Assembly (NCBI GenBank): GCA_014529385.2
Contig: CM043966.1
Coordinates: forward strand, 84,931,087-84,995,086
Direction of reading: 5' to 3'
From: Adiantum capillus-veneris
Taxonomy: Eukaryota > Streptophyta > Polypodiopsida > Polypodiales > Pteridaceae
DNA length: 64,000 nt
The stretch's first letter is position 1. Each line of letters starts with the position of its first letter. Made by a program: the position numbers and the translations under genes. Below the pieces are notes generated by a model. The model saw nothing but the letters and a program-made list of their open reading frames with translations. It ran no database searches and had not been told where the DNA came from. This document shows positions 50,286-61,730 of this stretch, one piece after another.

Positions 50286-51403
50286 TTTCAAGATTCATAA
50301 GCAATTGGTTTGCCATCCTGAGATAAGACAGCACCGATTGCTTGACCACTAGCATCTATGAGAACTATGAAGGTCTTTGAAAAATCAAAAAGCTGTAGAA
50401 TAGGAGCGTTGAATAGATCATCCTTCAATTTTTCAAAACTTACTTGAGCTAAAGGTGTCCAAATGAAGATTCTGGTCTTTTTGAGGAGTGTGGTCAAAGG
50501 AGTAGCAATAATTGCATAACCTACAATAAATATGCGATACCAGCATGTAAGACCAAGAAATCCACATACTTCATGGATATTTCGGGGTTGAGGCCATTGA
50601 ACTACTTCCTGTATCTTTGCTGGATCTCTAGCAACACCGTCTTTAGAGACTATGAAGCCTAGATATTCTACCTTCTCAGTAAAGAAAGTACTTGCTTCTT
50701 TTGGCATAGAGCTTATGTTTTCTACGAAGCTGAAGTACTTTCTTGAGATGATGTGCATGATCTTCAAGATTCTTTGAGTAGATGAGGATATCATCAAAGA
50801 ATACTAACACAAAATAATCAAGATGCTGTTGAAATATTTCAGTCATCATGAGACAATTGAAGGTAGCTGGAGCATTTGTGAGTCCAAAGGGCATGACTGT
50901 AAACTCATAGTGTCCAAAACGGGTAGTAAATCCAATTTTGGAAATATCATCTTCTTTTATGCGGATCTAATAATATCTAGATTTAAGATCTATCTTAGAG
51001 AAGATAGTAGCTCCATGTAATCTGTCTAGAAGCTCATCAATTTGTGGAATAGCATATTTATTCTTGATAGTGACCTGATTAAGTCCTCTGTAGTCAATGC
51101 ATAGCCTTAGAGTTCCATCCTTTTTGCAGTTAAGAGTACTGGTGTACTCGAAGGAGATACGCTAGGTCAAATAAAGCCTTGATCTAAGAGTTGAGTAAGC
51201 TGTTCTTTTAACTCTGTATCTTCGGGTAATGACATTTTATAAGGTCTCCTAGCAACAAGTTGAGCTCCAAGAATAAGCTCAATGGCATGATCTACTTCTC
51301 TCTGAGGCGGTAACTCTATGAGCTCTTCAGGAAAGACATCCTGAAATTCTCCTAGCCATTCTGGTTCTGATGAAGTAGAATCGTTGTCTGTAGGATTAAG
51401 CAC
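50286..51403 (-). pseudogene. pol: chromovirus reverse transcriptase, lightly damaged
   Basis: Reading leftward: [89 protein letters not shown] (first Asp), [26 protein letters not shown] and [20 protein letters not shown] (YxDD box as FFDD). Further on come EYLGFIVSKDGVARDPAKIQ and WPQPRNIHEVCGFLGLTCWY. Three frames are used with only a few stops, so decay is recent relative to the other Ty3 copies. Confidence 0.9.
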
Positions 51404-52138
51404 AACAGCATCTAGACCATTTGCTTCTTGTGATAGGTATTCATAAGCTTTGAGAAGTTTACTAAATGTAATTTAGGTTGTCCTCTTTTGCCTAAAATTG
51501 ATACTCTATCGCTGTGACCGTTTAGAAAAGAAAGCAAAGCATCTTTGCAATGAATATACCATCATAAAGTCCTAAAGGTAAAACTCTAAAATGTGCTGAG
51601 GTATTCTTTGAACCTAAGCAGAACTTGAGGGTTCCTGTAGTAGTCAAGAACTTGGTTTTCTTGCCAGTAGCTAGTTCTACTGTTATTGGTGCAAACAAAG
51701 ATTCCTGATACATTTGGGAGATAGAAAAGCATGTGTACTTCTAGAATCAATCAATAAGGTAAATGACTTACCTTCATATTCTACAAGGGTTTGCAGTACT
51801 GACAACTGCTGATTTGTACCTTGATGTTCAATAGCTGCATGAATATGGGCATTTGGTTGTTGCTCTTCTTTGATAAGTTCGAGTTGATTTACTCAAGCAA
51901 CTCCAGGCCTAACATTCTGAGTATTGGGATGCCAAAAATTTGATATCGGGGGTACAGGATTTGTATTAACAAGAGGTGGATTATTAGGTCTATAGGGAGG
52001 ATTTCCGGGTTGAAAATTCCTCTGAGGTTGACGTTGGTTGAGAGGATATTGATTCAAAAGAGGACGATACTGAAGATTTCTTTGAGACCTTGGATTACAA
52101 GGTAAGAAAGGTCTTGGAGGGATATATTGGTTTGGTTG
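51404..52138 (-). pseudogene. chromovirus protease region
   Basis: Downstream of the gag zinc knuckle comes a Pro/Asn/Gln-rich spacer. It is followed by SFTLLIDSRSTHAFLS, where the catalytic D-S-G-A/T has become D-S-R-S (Gly lost), then ELATGKKTKFLTTTGTLKFC. Loss of the glycine implies an inactive protease. Confidence 0.8.
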
Positions 52139-52952
52139 CTAAAAATTGGAAGGTGTGATAGGGCAATCCTTACGCTGATGATTTGGATCCATGCATATAT
52201 AGCATAAGCGTTCCCTCCTTGCTTTGTCTCTAAGAATTGGATTAAGGGGATTATGAATAGAAAGTGGTGATTCACCTTCCCCTTTTACCTTCTTAAGATC
52301 ACGAATAGGAGTAATATCAGGTTTCCTTTTTGATGTGGCAGTAAGCTCTTTCTCAATGGGCTTTCTTGCTTCTAGAACATCTGTGAAAGTTGTAAGCCTG
52401 AGAGCTTGAAGACGTTCTTTGAATGGAGACTGTAAACCTGACACAAAACGTACAACCTTGACTTCTTGTGTCATACCACTAGGAGCATACTTTATAAGTG
52501 TGAGGAAATGCTGGTAATAGGTTTCCAAATCCATAGTTCCTTGGGTACTATCAAGGAAATCATTCATCTTCTTCGAGTGATACGTCTCATTTTGATAATT
52601 CTTAACCAGTGCAGACTTAAGGTAAGGCCAAGTAGTGTAGATGCTTCAAGATGATTCTCTTGACAATGATCTTTCCACCACCTCTTAGCAGTCTTCTCAA
52701 GTTTAAATCTAGCTATTATAGCCTTATTCTCCTCAGTAGACTGTGCAAGGTCAAAGTAGTCGTCCATTCTCTGAATCCAATCTTCTAAAACCTTGCCTAT
52801 ATCTTTTCCTTCGCCACTAAAATTTCCTGGCTAATATTTTCGTAACATAGCATTGATATCATGTTCCAAGGCATTTTGAGTGACAACACCTTCTGCACAA
52901 GTGGCAATAGGTGTTGCACTAGTAGAAGCGTGAAGAGTAGCCTTAGGAGGCA
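52139..52952 (-). pseudogene. gag: chromovirus gag with CCHC zinc knuckle
   Basis: The start codon is at 52952 (MPPKATLHASTSATPIATCA). The capsid part reads VLEDWIQRMDDYFDLAQSTE, IARFKLEKTAKRWWKDHCQE and, after a frameshift near 52600, NDFLDSTQGTMDLETYYQHF, RFVSGLQSPFKERLQALRLT. The knuckle CYICMDPNHQRKDC is a perfect C-X2-C-X4-H-X4-C. One stop and one frameshift break it. Confidence 0.88.
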
Positions 52953-53071
52953 TGATGATAGTTAATCTGCATGTTTAATAAACAAGCATTGATTAATCAA
53001 GGAGATACAACCGTAAAAATAAGCACTCAAGCTTATTTACATGGGAATTTCAAATAACTTCTAGTGAGAAT

Positions 53072-53912
53072 TCATCTACTAGGGATATACATTTGGTTGG
53101 GTACAACATCCCAATTCTTACATTCAACTATAGGCATTGTATCATTAAAGGTGTAGAAGTAACCTCCTACATTCCACCTATCAAGGGTGAGATGTCCGCC
53201 ATTATCTTCTGCTGCATACCAAGCTGATGAGTGAGAGGTATCTTCTCGAGAGAAATCATTCTCCCAATTTACATGTTCCTGTCTCTTAGTAAGATTATTG
53301 ACAAGAAATATAGGTTTTATGCCAAAGTGCCTCATAGTTATTCTGGTTCTATCCCATACATGTCTTGGCATATCACTCTGGTCATAGGCTATTTGTAGCC
53401 CTAAGGGGTTGGTTTGAAGGATTTTTCCAAAGTGGTTATAGAACATGCGGTAAGGAATACAAGAAAAGGCTGAAAAAAAGTCTTCCTTGTGACAAACCTT
53501 GAAGATGATCAGTGGAGAAATGCCAAGGTGAAGATTGATCATTAAATTCTTCTTAGCAAGGATCATTTCTCGTGATCCAAAGCGGAGTAGATTATATGCA
53601 TTACTGAAAAGAATACTCCTTCCAATCCTGATGTCACCAGTTGCTACGTGCACTCTTGCCCATTCTATATTATTCATGAAGTAGCCATCTAGAGCACCAT
53701 ATCGGAATTCTGGTTGTCCTTCTACATACATGTCCCAACCTATGAAGGTATTGGCAGCCATGTAATCTGTTTTTACTGACTCTGGAGATCCTCTAGATTT
53801 CCAAGCCCATACAACAACTTATGGTCTTAACTAGCCGAGAAAAAATGTCTTTTATGAATTCTGTAGGCAGCTCGTGTGCATGTGTTAGTACATATTGTGC
53901 AACATCTTCCAT
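53072..53912 (-). CDS. unidentified ORF directly 5' of chromovirus gag
   Basis: A 229-codon frame (ATG 53761 to stop 53072) is intact. Upstream in the same frame is VVVWAWKSRGSPESVKTDYM. A one-base shift near 53800 joins it to an ATG at 53912: MEDVAQYVLTHAHELPTEFI then KDIFSRLVKTIS. The combined product is about 280 residues. ELPTEFIKDIFSRL resembles the first helix of an F-box (LPxExxxxIFxRL), a weak match. The body (FIGWDMYVEGQPEFRYGALD, FFSAFSCIPYRMFYNHFGKI, IAYDQSDMPRHVWDRTRITM, SSAWYAAEDNGGHLTLDRWN) is rich in Trp, Tyr and Phe, looks globular and matches nothing I know. The same strand and only 120 bp to gag suggest an extra retroelement ORF or a captured host gene; an unrelated host gene truncated by the element is also possible. 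Confidence 0.6.
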
Positions 53913-54000
53913 CTATATATAAGAAGCCAAAGTAAGAAACTTTAAAAGAGAGTACAGTATTAATCCAAATGTATCTACAAAGAGAAAGACAAGACACTTT

Positions 54001-54008
54001 TATTTATA
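54001..54008 (-). promoter_or_regulatory. TATA-like box upstream of the 53912 ORF
   Basis: TATAAATA on the minus strand about 90 bp before the ATG at 53912. The leader between them contains a CT-rich TCTTTCTCTTTGTAG that could be a splice acceptor. It may be a retroelement LTR promoter or a host promoter. Confidence 0.35.
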
Positions 54009-55699
54009 GTTTATGTACATGGAGGATGAGTCTATCAATATATGAAAGTGTTCTCCCTATACTTTCTTTCACCTGATATCAGCTATGGCTAATATTTTAG
54101 CCACTATAGTAGGTGCTGTTAGATGATATGAGTGTATAGTAGTAATGAGGTAATTACTATCAAACCCTAACTTTTCCCATAATTGGAGTAACCTTAAGTT
54201 TGTAAACCACTAGTTAGGTGAGCTTGCTATATTCATATAGTAACAGTATGGCCATGTGCCATGTTGAGGAAGAGGAGAACTAGAGAAGTTCATCCATTTT
54301 TCCCTTGATGCGAAGAAAGAACAATTATATATTTCCATCCTCTAACTCCACAAAAATAGTCGAGCTAACCCTCAAAACTCTCTCTATCCCTTTGCTAATG
54401 TCTATCAAGGAAGAAAGCTCACCCAAAAATCATCTACAAGCAAGTCTTACATGTCCTAAGGCCCCCAATACACTCAAGGTTGCTCCATACCTCTCTGACA
54501 CTCAGACCGATTTACTTCCACCAGGACAATTTACTATCTGTAGGACCAATTTACTGTGTGCACCTATTCCTAGACTGGGCCAAAATTGAACAAACTTACA
54601 TAGACTGATCTTCTTGAGCTTAGCAATACAATGGTAGTGTCACAACTTAGTTCAAACACCATAGACGCAAGTTAAAAACATTCAGAAGTTTACAATGAAC
54701 TCACACGAATGTAGATCTGTATGAGACTCACATGAGAATAGATGGGAAGAGATAGAGCTTTTCATTAATGAAAGGGTGCATCACTTACATGAGAGACCAA
54801 GCATACAATGCTGTACTTCTTCTTCTCCACAAGCTCTCTCCAGAATCTTCTCTCTAGCTAAGACTAAGAGCCCTCAAAAAGTCTATCTTTTCACTTTTAT
54901 ACCTAGGGTTTACAAAAATTGGTCGAGTTCACATTCTAGGCACCCAAAATATAAAATAATCCTAATGCCGTCTATACATCCGACTCATCCTAGGTTACTC
55001 TTCCTATTTACAAAAGGTATTTTACAAAGCCTTCTAGGCCAAAAAGAAGGGAAAAATATCATCTGGCCGGTGATCATCTTCACATTTCCGGCTCTGTTCT
55101 TGCCCTCATGCGCTCCCCCCACACTTCACCAAATTCTTTCTATCACAAAAAAGTTTCCAGCTCCACCTCCTAGCTGGACTAAATTCTTGAGAGCGTAACT
55201 TACCATTCCAGCCACCAAAGGACGTGTGGCAAAGCATAACTTGGAGACCGGAACCAAGGCTATGTCTAAAACTTTCCAACCTCTACATTTTCAAAGAAAT
55301 TCATCCCAATTGCCATTTTCCACATCCATGTGCAACCACCTTCTAAGTAAATAAGGTCCATCAAGTCATCCCAATTGCTATTCTCCACATGCATGTGCAA
55401 CCACCTTCTAAGTAAAGACTACCCACTTCAAACCCTCATAACTCATGATGTATGTGCCCAATTAACAAGCTCTAAAGCATAGATGAAAATACTCATTATA
55501 GCCATTTTTCAAAAACTCATTGAATAAAAAAACTCCAATAAACAATCTTGGAAAAATCAAGCTTTTGTACATTAGGTTTTTACAAGGTCACTTCCAAAAT
55601 CCAAAGCACTATGCACACATATGCACAAGAGGCCAGTTGGCAAGCTTTCCTGCATCATTTATTGACTTTATGTCTATCCAAAAAGACAACCCCTCCTAG
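54009..55699. other. no gene; possible LTR/leader sequence
   Basis: No coding sequence recognised. On the minus strand, 55200-54600 has an LTR-like U5 character (GCATTGTATGCTTGGTCTCT, TTCATTAATGAAAAGCTC), but neither TG/CA ends nor a primer site could be fixed. The segment CATCCCAATTGC(C/T)ATT(T/C)TCCACAT plus CATGTGCAACCACCTTCTAA is duplicated at about 55306 and 55366. Confidence 0.4.
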
Positions 55700-56340
55700 C
55701 CTACTTGATCATTCATGACAAGCAGAGGTCTCTAGGATAAACAATTGTTGTAGCTCATCCCGAGAAACCTTATTCACATTCTCAAATATTTCATGTTTTC
55801 AAGTAACTCTAATGGCACACCAAATTTGTAGCATATATACTCATACTTTCCTATTTCTTTACTAGTAATCTATTTAATGGCTTTAGCTTTTGCCCAACGT
55901 GATAAATAATCCACTACCATCAAAATATAAGCATTTCTCTTACCAGTCATGGGTAATGGCCCAACAGCATCAAGACCCCACTTTTCAAACATATCAAAAA
56001 CCAAAATTGTCTTTTGTAACTCAGGTTTCAAAACTCTCTTCCCCATTTTTTGACAACACAAAAAGGATCTACACCAATGGTTAACATCCCGCTAAATACT
56101 TTGCCAAACATAACCTTCTTGCAAAACTTTATGCAACATAATTTTCATGGCAAAATGGCCTTCACAAGATTCTTCATGATTTTCTTCCAAAATCTTATAG
56201 ATTTCTTCTTTCTAGGGTACATGACGCAACACCAAGTCATTTTTCTTCATATAAAGCACATCATCAAGCATTTTGTACTTCCTTACTCTTCTCATAAAAG
56301 CATTATTTTAGGGCTAGTAAATCCTTAGGCAAAACACTTG
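55700..56340 (-). pseudogene. pol: Tat-like Ty3/gypsy integrase, N-terminal half
   Basis: Landmarks are CCQKMGKRVLKPELQKTILV, FDMFEKWGLDAVGPLPMTGK (first catalytic Asp) and NAYILMVVDYLSRWAKAKAI. The rest of the core is lost beyond about 55740. The upstream HHCC zinc region is eroded. Confidence 0.82.
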
Positions 56341-56476
56341 TCGATAGCAAATTCACCTCCTTTGATAACACTTCCCTTCTATGATACAAAGGGGCATCGG
56401 TCTTCAACACAAACACTCAAGTGATCATTTTTTGAGCAGCCTCATGAGCTTTTGCATTTTGATACCTATCAATGTG

Positions 56477-56848
56477 CTACAAACTCCATGCTTCAAACTT
56501 TTTGAGCGACAATTTCACTTTAAAGCACAAGCTCTCTAGTTTAGGATTTTTGTTTCTCCACACTCCCAGAATCGGCTTAACAACCAACAAGGCATCACCT
56601 TTGATCTGCAAGCATTTAATTCCTAGCTGTAAACAGATGTACAAACCACCTTCGAGAGCCATGTATTTTGCTTCATTTTTACTCTTTGCATCAAGTTTCA
56701 ACCCTTGTTTTGTTACTAGGTTTCCTTGCACATTATAAAAAACAATCCCTTTCCATTGTATAGTGATCTTGTGCCTCAGGACAATGCTTGCATGGCAGAG
56801 CTCCTTCAAAGAGAGTGCACCTACCTTGGTAGTGCCGATACTCACCAC
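56477..56848 (-). pseudogene. pol: second (archaeal-type) RNase H of the Tat-like element
   Basis: One 123-codon frame shows WKGIVFYNVQGNLVTKQGLK, DAKSKNEAKYMALEGGLYIC (Glu), LQLGIKCLQIKGDALLVVKP (Asp) and KNPKLESLCFKVKLSLKKFE. This E..AL..GL and GD..LVV pattern between the first RNase H and the integrase is the additional RNase H that defines Tat-lineage elements. Confidence 0.75.
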
Positions 56849-57330
56849 ATCTATAGCACATCATAGGCAAGACCTAAAGGGTCAAGGACCCTGGGGTATA
56901 GGTGGAGTTAGAGTGACAGTAGTAGCAGGTGCGGTGTACAAGCTTTGTGGGGCATTGCTTCCTACATAGTGAGTAAGAGGTGTGGATAGTAGTAGACACA
57001 ACAGACCTTGGTGTGATGACCAATGTACTGGATAAGTACCAAGATTCATGCTGGAGGCTAGGTTTTGGTGAAGGTGTTGAATGCCCTTTAAGTGGTAGCA
57101 ATTTTTTGTACTCCCTCTTCCTTAACCAAAACAGGAGTCTCTTTCTAAGTGAGTAATTAGCCAGCATAGCCCGCGTACTCTATTGTACCAAGAAAGTAAA
57201 CTGAAATTTCTATAATTCAATAACCCATCTCATCACTGTCTTTGATATATTTGAGTTATTAACCAACTAAGGAAGCAATGAATAACTGGTAAGGAAGGTG
57301 AATGGCTTTTGTAACAAATAATGTATGAAC
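56849..57330. other. unassigned insert inside the Tat-like element
   Basis: Between the second RNase H and the first RNase H lie about 480 bp without recognisable pol motifs. This is probably a small insertion or a very decayed connection. A 97-codon minus-strand frame at 56874-57167 has no motif. Confidence 0.4.
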
Positions 57331-58390
57331 CGTTTGCAAGCATATACCATGCTTATCATCACCAACTTAATCTCAAAATATTTGTTTCATGAGAAGTGTT
57401 TACCCTACTGGCATAGTAAACAAGTTTCATATAATGTGATTCATTCTCTCTTTCCAGCAACATATCTCCAATAGCATCATCTCCCACTGATGGATTAACA
57501 TAAAATTCATTCTCCCCATCAGGAGCTTGCATAGTAGAGAGTGTACTCAAAACTACTCTAGCTTTCTCAAATACTTCTTCACAATCATGTGTCCACTCGA
57601 ATGGATCATTCTTAGCTACTTATTGTAACGGATACAATAACTGCAATGCCAAAGATATGAATCAAGACAGATATTTAACCTTCTGAATGAAAGTACCCAG
57701 CTGTATTGTATCTTTTGGAGATGACAATAGTAACAAAGCTTCCACTTTCCCTGGGTCTGCCTCGATTCAATTTTTTGAGATCACATGTCCAAAAAGCTTC
57801 ACTCTAGGTTATACCAAATGACATTTCTTAGAGTTCAACTGATTGCAAAGGATAAGTATCCTTCTTGGTCACTGCATTGAATGGCTTGTAATCAATACAA
57901 ACTCTCCAACGCCCATCTTTCTTTGGAGTGACCACTACAAGGCTCACCCACTCAACATTGTCAACATGAACAATAAGCCTTGCATTCAAAAGTGTATCAA
58001 CTTCTTCCTTCAAAGCATTCATTTGCTCCTTACCCATCCTTCTTAATTTTTGTCTCATTGGCATTACTCCTTCAATTAACTCAATCTTCACAGTGTCTCC
58101 AACAAAACCCCTTATCTCTCGATACAAAGTAATGAAACGATTTGGAAACATGTCTAGCATCGTCAAATACTTTCTTCTCTCGTCTTGTGTCAGATCAGTA
58201 CTCAACATGTTTTGAATAGGTCCTTTCTTTACTGATAAATCTTGTTTATGCTACATTAAGTCCTCAATTTGTTCTAGACGACTTGAAGCATTTATATCCT
58301 CTAACACTTGTAACACTTCACCATTTTCTTTCTTCTCCTTATCTAACAATAAGAATGACACCTCGCCCTCGTCAGTAGAACTAGAAGTAA
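57331..58390 (-). pseudogene. pol: Tat-like Ty3/gypsy RT and first RNase H, decayed
   Basis: The N-terminal RT is intact for 126 codons: ERRKYLTMLDMFPNRFITLY, MPMRQKLRRMGKEQMNALKE, EVDTLLNARLIVHVDNVEWV and SLVVVTPKKDGRWRVCIDYK. The middle RT, including the YxDD box, is deleted near 57800. RNase H shows ENEFYVNPSVGDDAIGDMLL and YMKLVYYASRVNTSHET. A Ser/Glu-rich linker lies upstream to about 58390. Confidence 0.85.
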
Positions 58391-58399
58391 TACTGTTTT

Positions 58400-58830
58400 T
58401 GACCTAGGTCATCTCCTTTTTGCTGTGAGGGAAGTCCTCTATGGGAATAGGGGGTCATGCAAGTGCCTATCCCTCCTTGCCCTGTCAGAAACTACTCCAA
58501 GGTGCACTATTGAATGCCCAGAATTGCCTCAACCTCCTGCCACAAAATGCCCCTATGGCTTGTCAGGTGTGTTGCCATCCAGAACTGGAATGCATGGGGG
58601 TCGTGCATCTACTCAAACATGTCCATTGTACTGCCGAGTGCCACAACCACTAACGGTACCCTTAAGTCAGGGGAGAGAAGATGTTGAAACTCAACACCCC
58701 CTGCAACCTCAGCGGCTAAGGTGTGGATGGTGTTTAAGGAGGGACCACAAGGGGGGTAAGATCTCCCTGCTGCTAAGGGCCCTCTTGAGGGTGTACTGGA
58801 TGCTATGGACCCTCTGGTGGTTGAGACATC
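58400..58830. other. GC-rich island of unknown origin
   Basis: About 430 bp of clearly higher GC between AT-rich DNA and the Tat-like element. It is open for 165 codons on the plus strand (58425-58922), Cys/Pro/Leu-rich, with no recognisable motif. The minus strand also reads openly in part. It may be a captured gene fragment or an LTR piece. Confidence 0.35.
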
Positions 58831-59259
58831 TCGTGTGGGAAAATGTGATCGTTATAAAGTCTCATTTTTTCAAAAGAATTACATATTTATATTATATAAT
58901 CAAATATACTTTGATTATGTAATCTACATTTAGTTAGCTACATATAAATAGGTTAATTAAATATAATTATGATCTATTTATGTTTGATATTATGTTAAAA
59001 GTTATTCAAAATTATCTATTAATTATAATAATTTTTATTTATTTTTCTTTAAGAAATAGGTCAATATGAGTTGTACAACTACTACAAAGTTCAAATATAA
59101 AAACAAGTATAGAACTTAATCATAATAGAAGTATAAACTATAAGATCCTAAACGATAATAAGATGCATTTGTGTGTGTGTGATAAGAGGGGGAGGGGTAC
59201 ATTTTGTAATCATTAAACTACAAGCTATTATGCATTTGGATTAAAAATAAAACTGCATT

Positions 59260-59260
<1 letters not shown>
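58831..59260. other. AT-rich, no gene seen
   Basis: More than 75 percent A+T by appearance, with runs of TTATATTATATAAT type. No ORF of note. Confidence 0.4.

Positions 59261-59262
<2 letters not shown>

Positions 59263-59350
<88 letters not shown>
59263..59350. repeat. compound (CT)n(CA)n microsatellite
   Basis: About 29 CT units followed by about 15 CA units. A separate (CA)n tract lies at 59412-59436. Confidence 0.97.
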
Positions 59351-59352
<2 letters not shown>

Positions 59353-59639
59353 GCTCAAGACTCTCTCTCATACACACACACGTTGTGCATAAGGCTTCTA
59401 TGTGCTACCTACCACACACACACACACACACACACAATGTTGAACGCCTATATAAATGATACAAGGATGAGAGGTGTTGCGAGCCAACCTACACGTGCCA
59501 CAAATGAAGATACACTAATAGGCATACATGGGGGGCAACAACAATGAAAGCAATGGCATCCTTCACAAATGTCTATCGGTGCTCTCTAAGTCTCTGGTGC
59601 AATCTGTGGTTCTAAAAAGAACAAGACCCTATATGTTAC

Positions 59640-60030
59640 TCGGTTGAGTTTCAACAACTAATGAGGTGCTGCCATGTAACTCGAAAAATTATGTGGCATG
59701 CAACATTAAGACACATAACTCGTTCAATTACGTGGTAGATGACCATCTAATTTGTCGAATTGCATGGCAGTGTCTATGTAACTCATCAAATTATGTGGCT
59801 TAATGTCACATGCCACATAGTTCGTCGAGTTACGTGGCAACGATACGCAAGCTATCAATGTAATACCAGTTGTTTCTCCACGTAACTTTGTCGCATTACG
59901 CAGCACACGATCATTTGCTACATTGGCAATGCCACATAATTTGATGAGTTACGTGGATACTTGCCACCATGTAACTCGTCATTTTATGTGACGCTAACCA
60001 TGTGGCATGTGACCACGTGTGGCACTGGTG
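59640..60030. repeat. array of ~25-bp palindromes (ACGTAACTCGTCGAATTACGTGG)
   Basis: About eight imperfect inverted repeats spaced roughly 40-50 bp apart: near 59671, 59710, 59750, 59789, 59813, 59878, 59929 and 59971. Consensus arms are CACGTAACT and AGTTACGTG around a TCG centre. Examples are GTTCGTCGAGTTACGTGGCA and CATAATTTGATGAGTTACGT. Confidence 0.8.
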
Positions 60031-60389
60031 ATATACTTGGAGCAAATTGTGCTTGCTCACATCTCGTATTGTAGTAATACTCATGAGTTTCATGGTTGCC
60101 ATACTTGTTCTCAATGGCACACCATTTCAACTATAGATTTTGCATGTGTGGTCCTCTCATAGGATAGGTAGGACATGAATTAGTGGGATGATCACCCGTG
60201 CATAATCCAAACCTATGTGCTCTCTATGTTTGATATCCAAGAGGTTGTGGTTGATTGCCTTGAATGATTAGTTGTTCCGCAAGCTTCTAAGCAATGATGT
60301 CAGCATCTAAATGCTTAGCTTCTTTCGTAGAAGAGGTGTCACTAGAATTGCTCTTTGATTTGATAGACTCTATTGAGGGATATTCTTCT

Positions 60390-60740
60390 CCATAGATTTT
60401 ACAATTGACTTCCAAATCAATTTCTACCTTTGAACACTCTTCCAAAGTTCTAAAAGTGTTTCATATAGACATCCTTCTTGAGATGCTTGTTCAATAAGTC
60501 TTCAAGGAAAATTGATACGAGCCTCTCTTCCGTGGAAAACTTGTTCCTTGGACATCTATCCACCTATTGTTTCAATCTTGTAGTTGTATCTCTGACAGAC
60601 TCTTTCTCTTTCTATTTGAAGTTATGGATTAACGATACCGTGTTGTGCTTGATGCCTCTCTTGGTAAACTCTTCAATGAATTCTCTCATGAGGTCGTTAT
60701 GAACCAATGAAATTTGATTGGTTGAATCCACATCAAGGTA
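60390..60740 (-). pseudogene. gag: Ty3-type gag fragment
   Basis: The minus-strand frame reads LMREFIEEFTKRGIKHNTVS, KEKESVRDTTTRLKQ, VDRCPRNKFSTEERLVSIFL and EDLLNKHLKKDVYMKHF. The ESVRDxxxRLKQ and SxERLVSIFLEGL motifs are typical of retrotransposon gag capsid domains. A few in-frame stops. A short copia RNase H scrap (QVYPLHALVHK) follows at about 60757-60815. Confidence 0.7.
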
Positions 60741-60825
60741 CGTGGCACAAACATGAAAAAGGTGTCATGCCTTGTGCACGAGTGCATGAAGTGGGTACAC
60801 TTGACTGTGCACACATCCAAATATT

Positions 60826-61715
60826 TATCATTACATTATGCTGGTTATCAAGGCTACTATCATAAAGCAAAACCCAGATTTCTTCTTCAATTGCTTCTGG
60901 TTGAAGTCTATGCCTCTTGTCAAATCTATCTTTGTTTTTCATTCTTGTCTCTTTCAATACAAGTAACTACAAGCTCAATATCCTCATGCCTTCTTTCCAA
61001 TTGTCATATGCACAGTGCAAGAAGATCTTCCCTACTTATGCTATCCTCCCAAGGCAATACATTCCATGTGGAAGCTACATCCTCCATTGGCACAACAAGT
61101 TTCTATCAATACATCAATTTCACAGGCATATAATCGGTGATTGAGCTATGTGTAGTACGATCAGCCCATAGCACATAAGAAGGTAGCAATGTTGGCCACT
61201 CATGAACCTTTCCCTTGCATGCCCTAGCAAAATCCTTGATGATGGGAGGATGTTCTCTCAATTTTTTACCATTTCCTTTAAGCTTATAAGCTATGGTTGA
61301 TGCTATCTTCATACCCATTCTAGAGAAGAAATATCTATCATCCTCGACATCAAATTCACCTCTATTTACAGTTACTTTCCCAACACAATCCATATCGTCA
61401 GATTACATCTTCCAAAAGGAATTTGCATATCCCTCCTATAGTTTTGGTCCTCAAAGCATGACCTCAACCATATTGCTTAGGTCCTCTACTATATGTTTCA
61501 TTTTCCATAAACAAAGAGGCACTATAATGAGGTCTACTACCCAATTGTAATGCATCGCTAATGGGTAAGTAGGGTGCAACCCATAACAATGCCATACATT
61601 TCGAAACATATTTTAGGTTACACATGATTCCACAAAGTGAGATACATCTTTATACCCTTTCCACCAAAATCTCTCTTTCAATTTGAAAAAGGTTGCCCAT
61701 ACACCCCGATGTCTA
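60826..61715 (-). pseudogene. pol: Ty3/gypsy integrase of a further lineage, decayed
   Basis: From about 61700 the reading gives LHPTYPLAMHYNWVVDLIIV (first Asp), VGKVTVNRGEFDVEDDRYFF, GMKIASTIAYKLKGNGKKLR, EHPPIIKDFARACKGKVHEW and LPSYVLWADRTTHSSITDYM. Then come VPMEDVASTWNVLPWEDSIS, REDLLALCICQLERRHEDIE and RFDKRHRLQPEAIEEEIWVL ending YDSSLDNQHNVM. The second catalytic Asp (usually ADRGE) is Asn in VNRGE and the Glu (usually NGKSERG) is lost, so it is inactive. The distinctive NVLPWED...LERRxEDIE tail sets it apart from the other Ty3 elements here. Confidence 0.8.
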
Positions 61716-61730
61716 GCCCATAAACTCTTA

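Noticed and set aside
53072-53912. Calling the pre-gag ORF an F-box protein
   Set aside because: Only one short N-terminal segment resembles an F-box, and it lies across a frameshift; the body has no kelch, LRR or PP2 pattern I can see.
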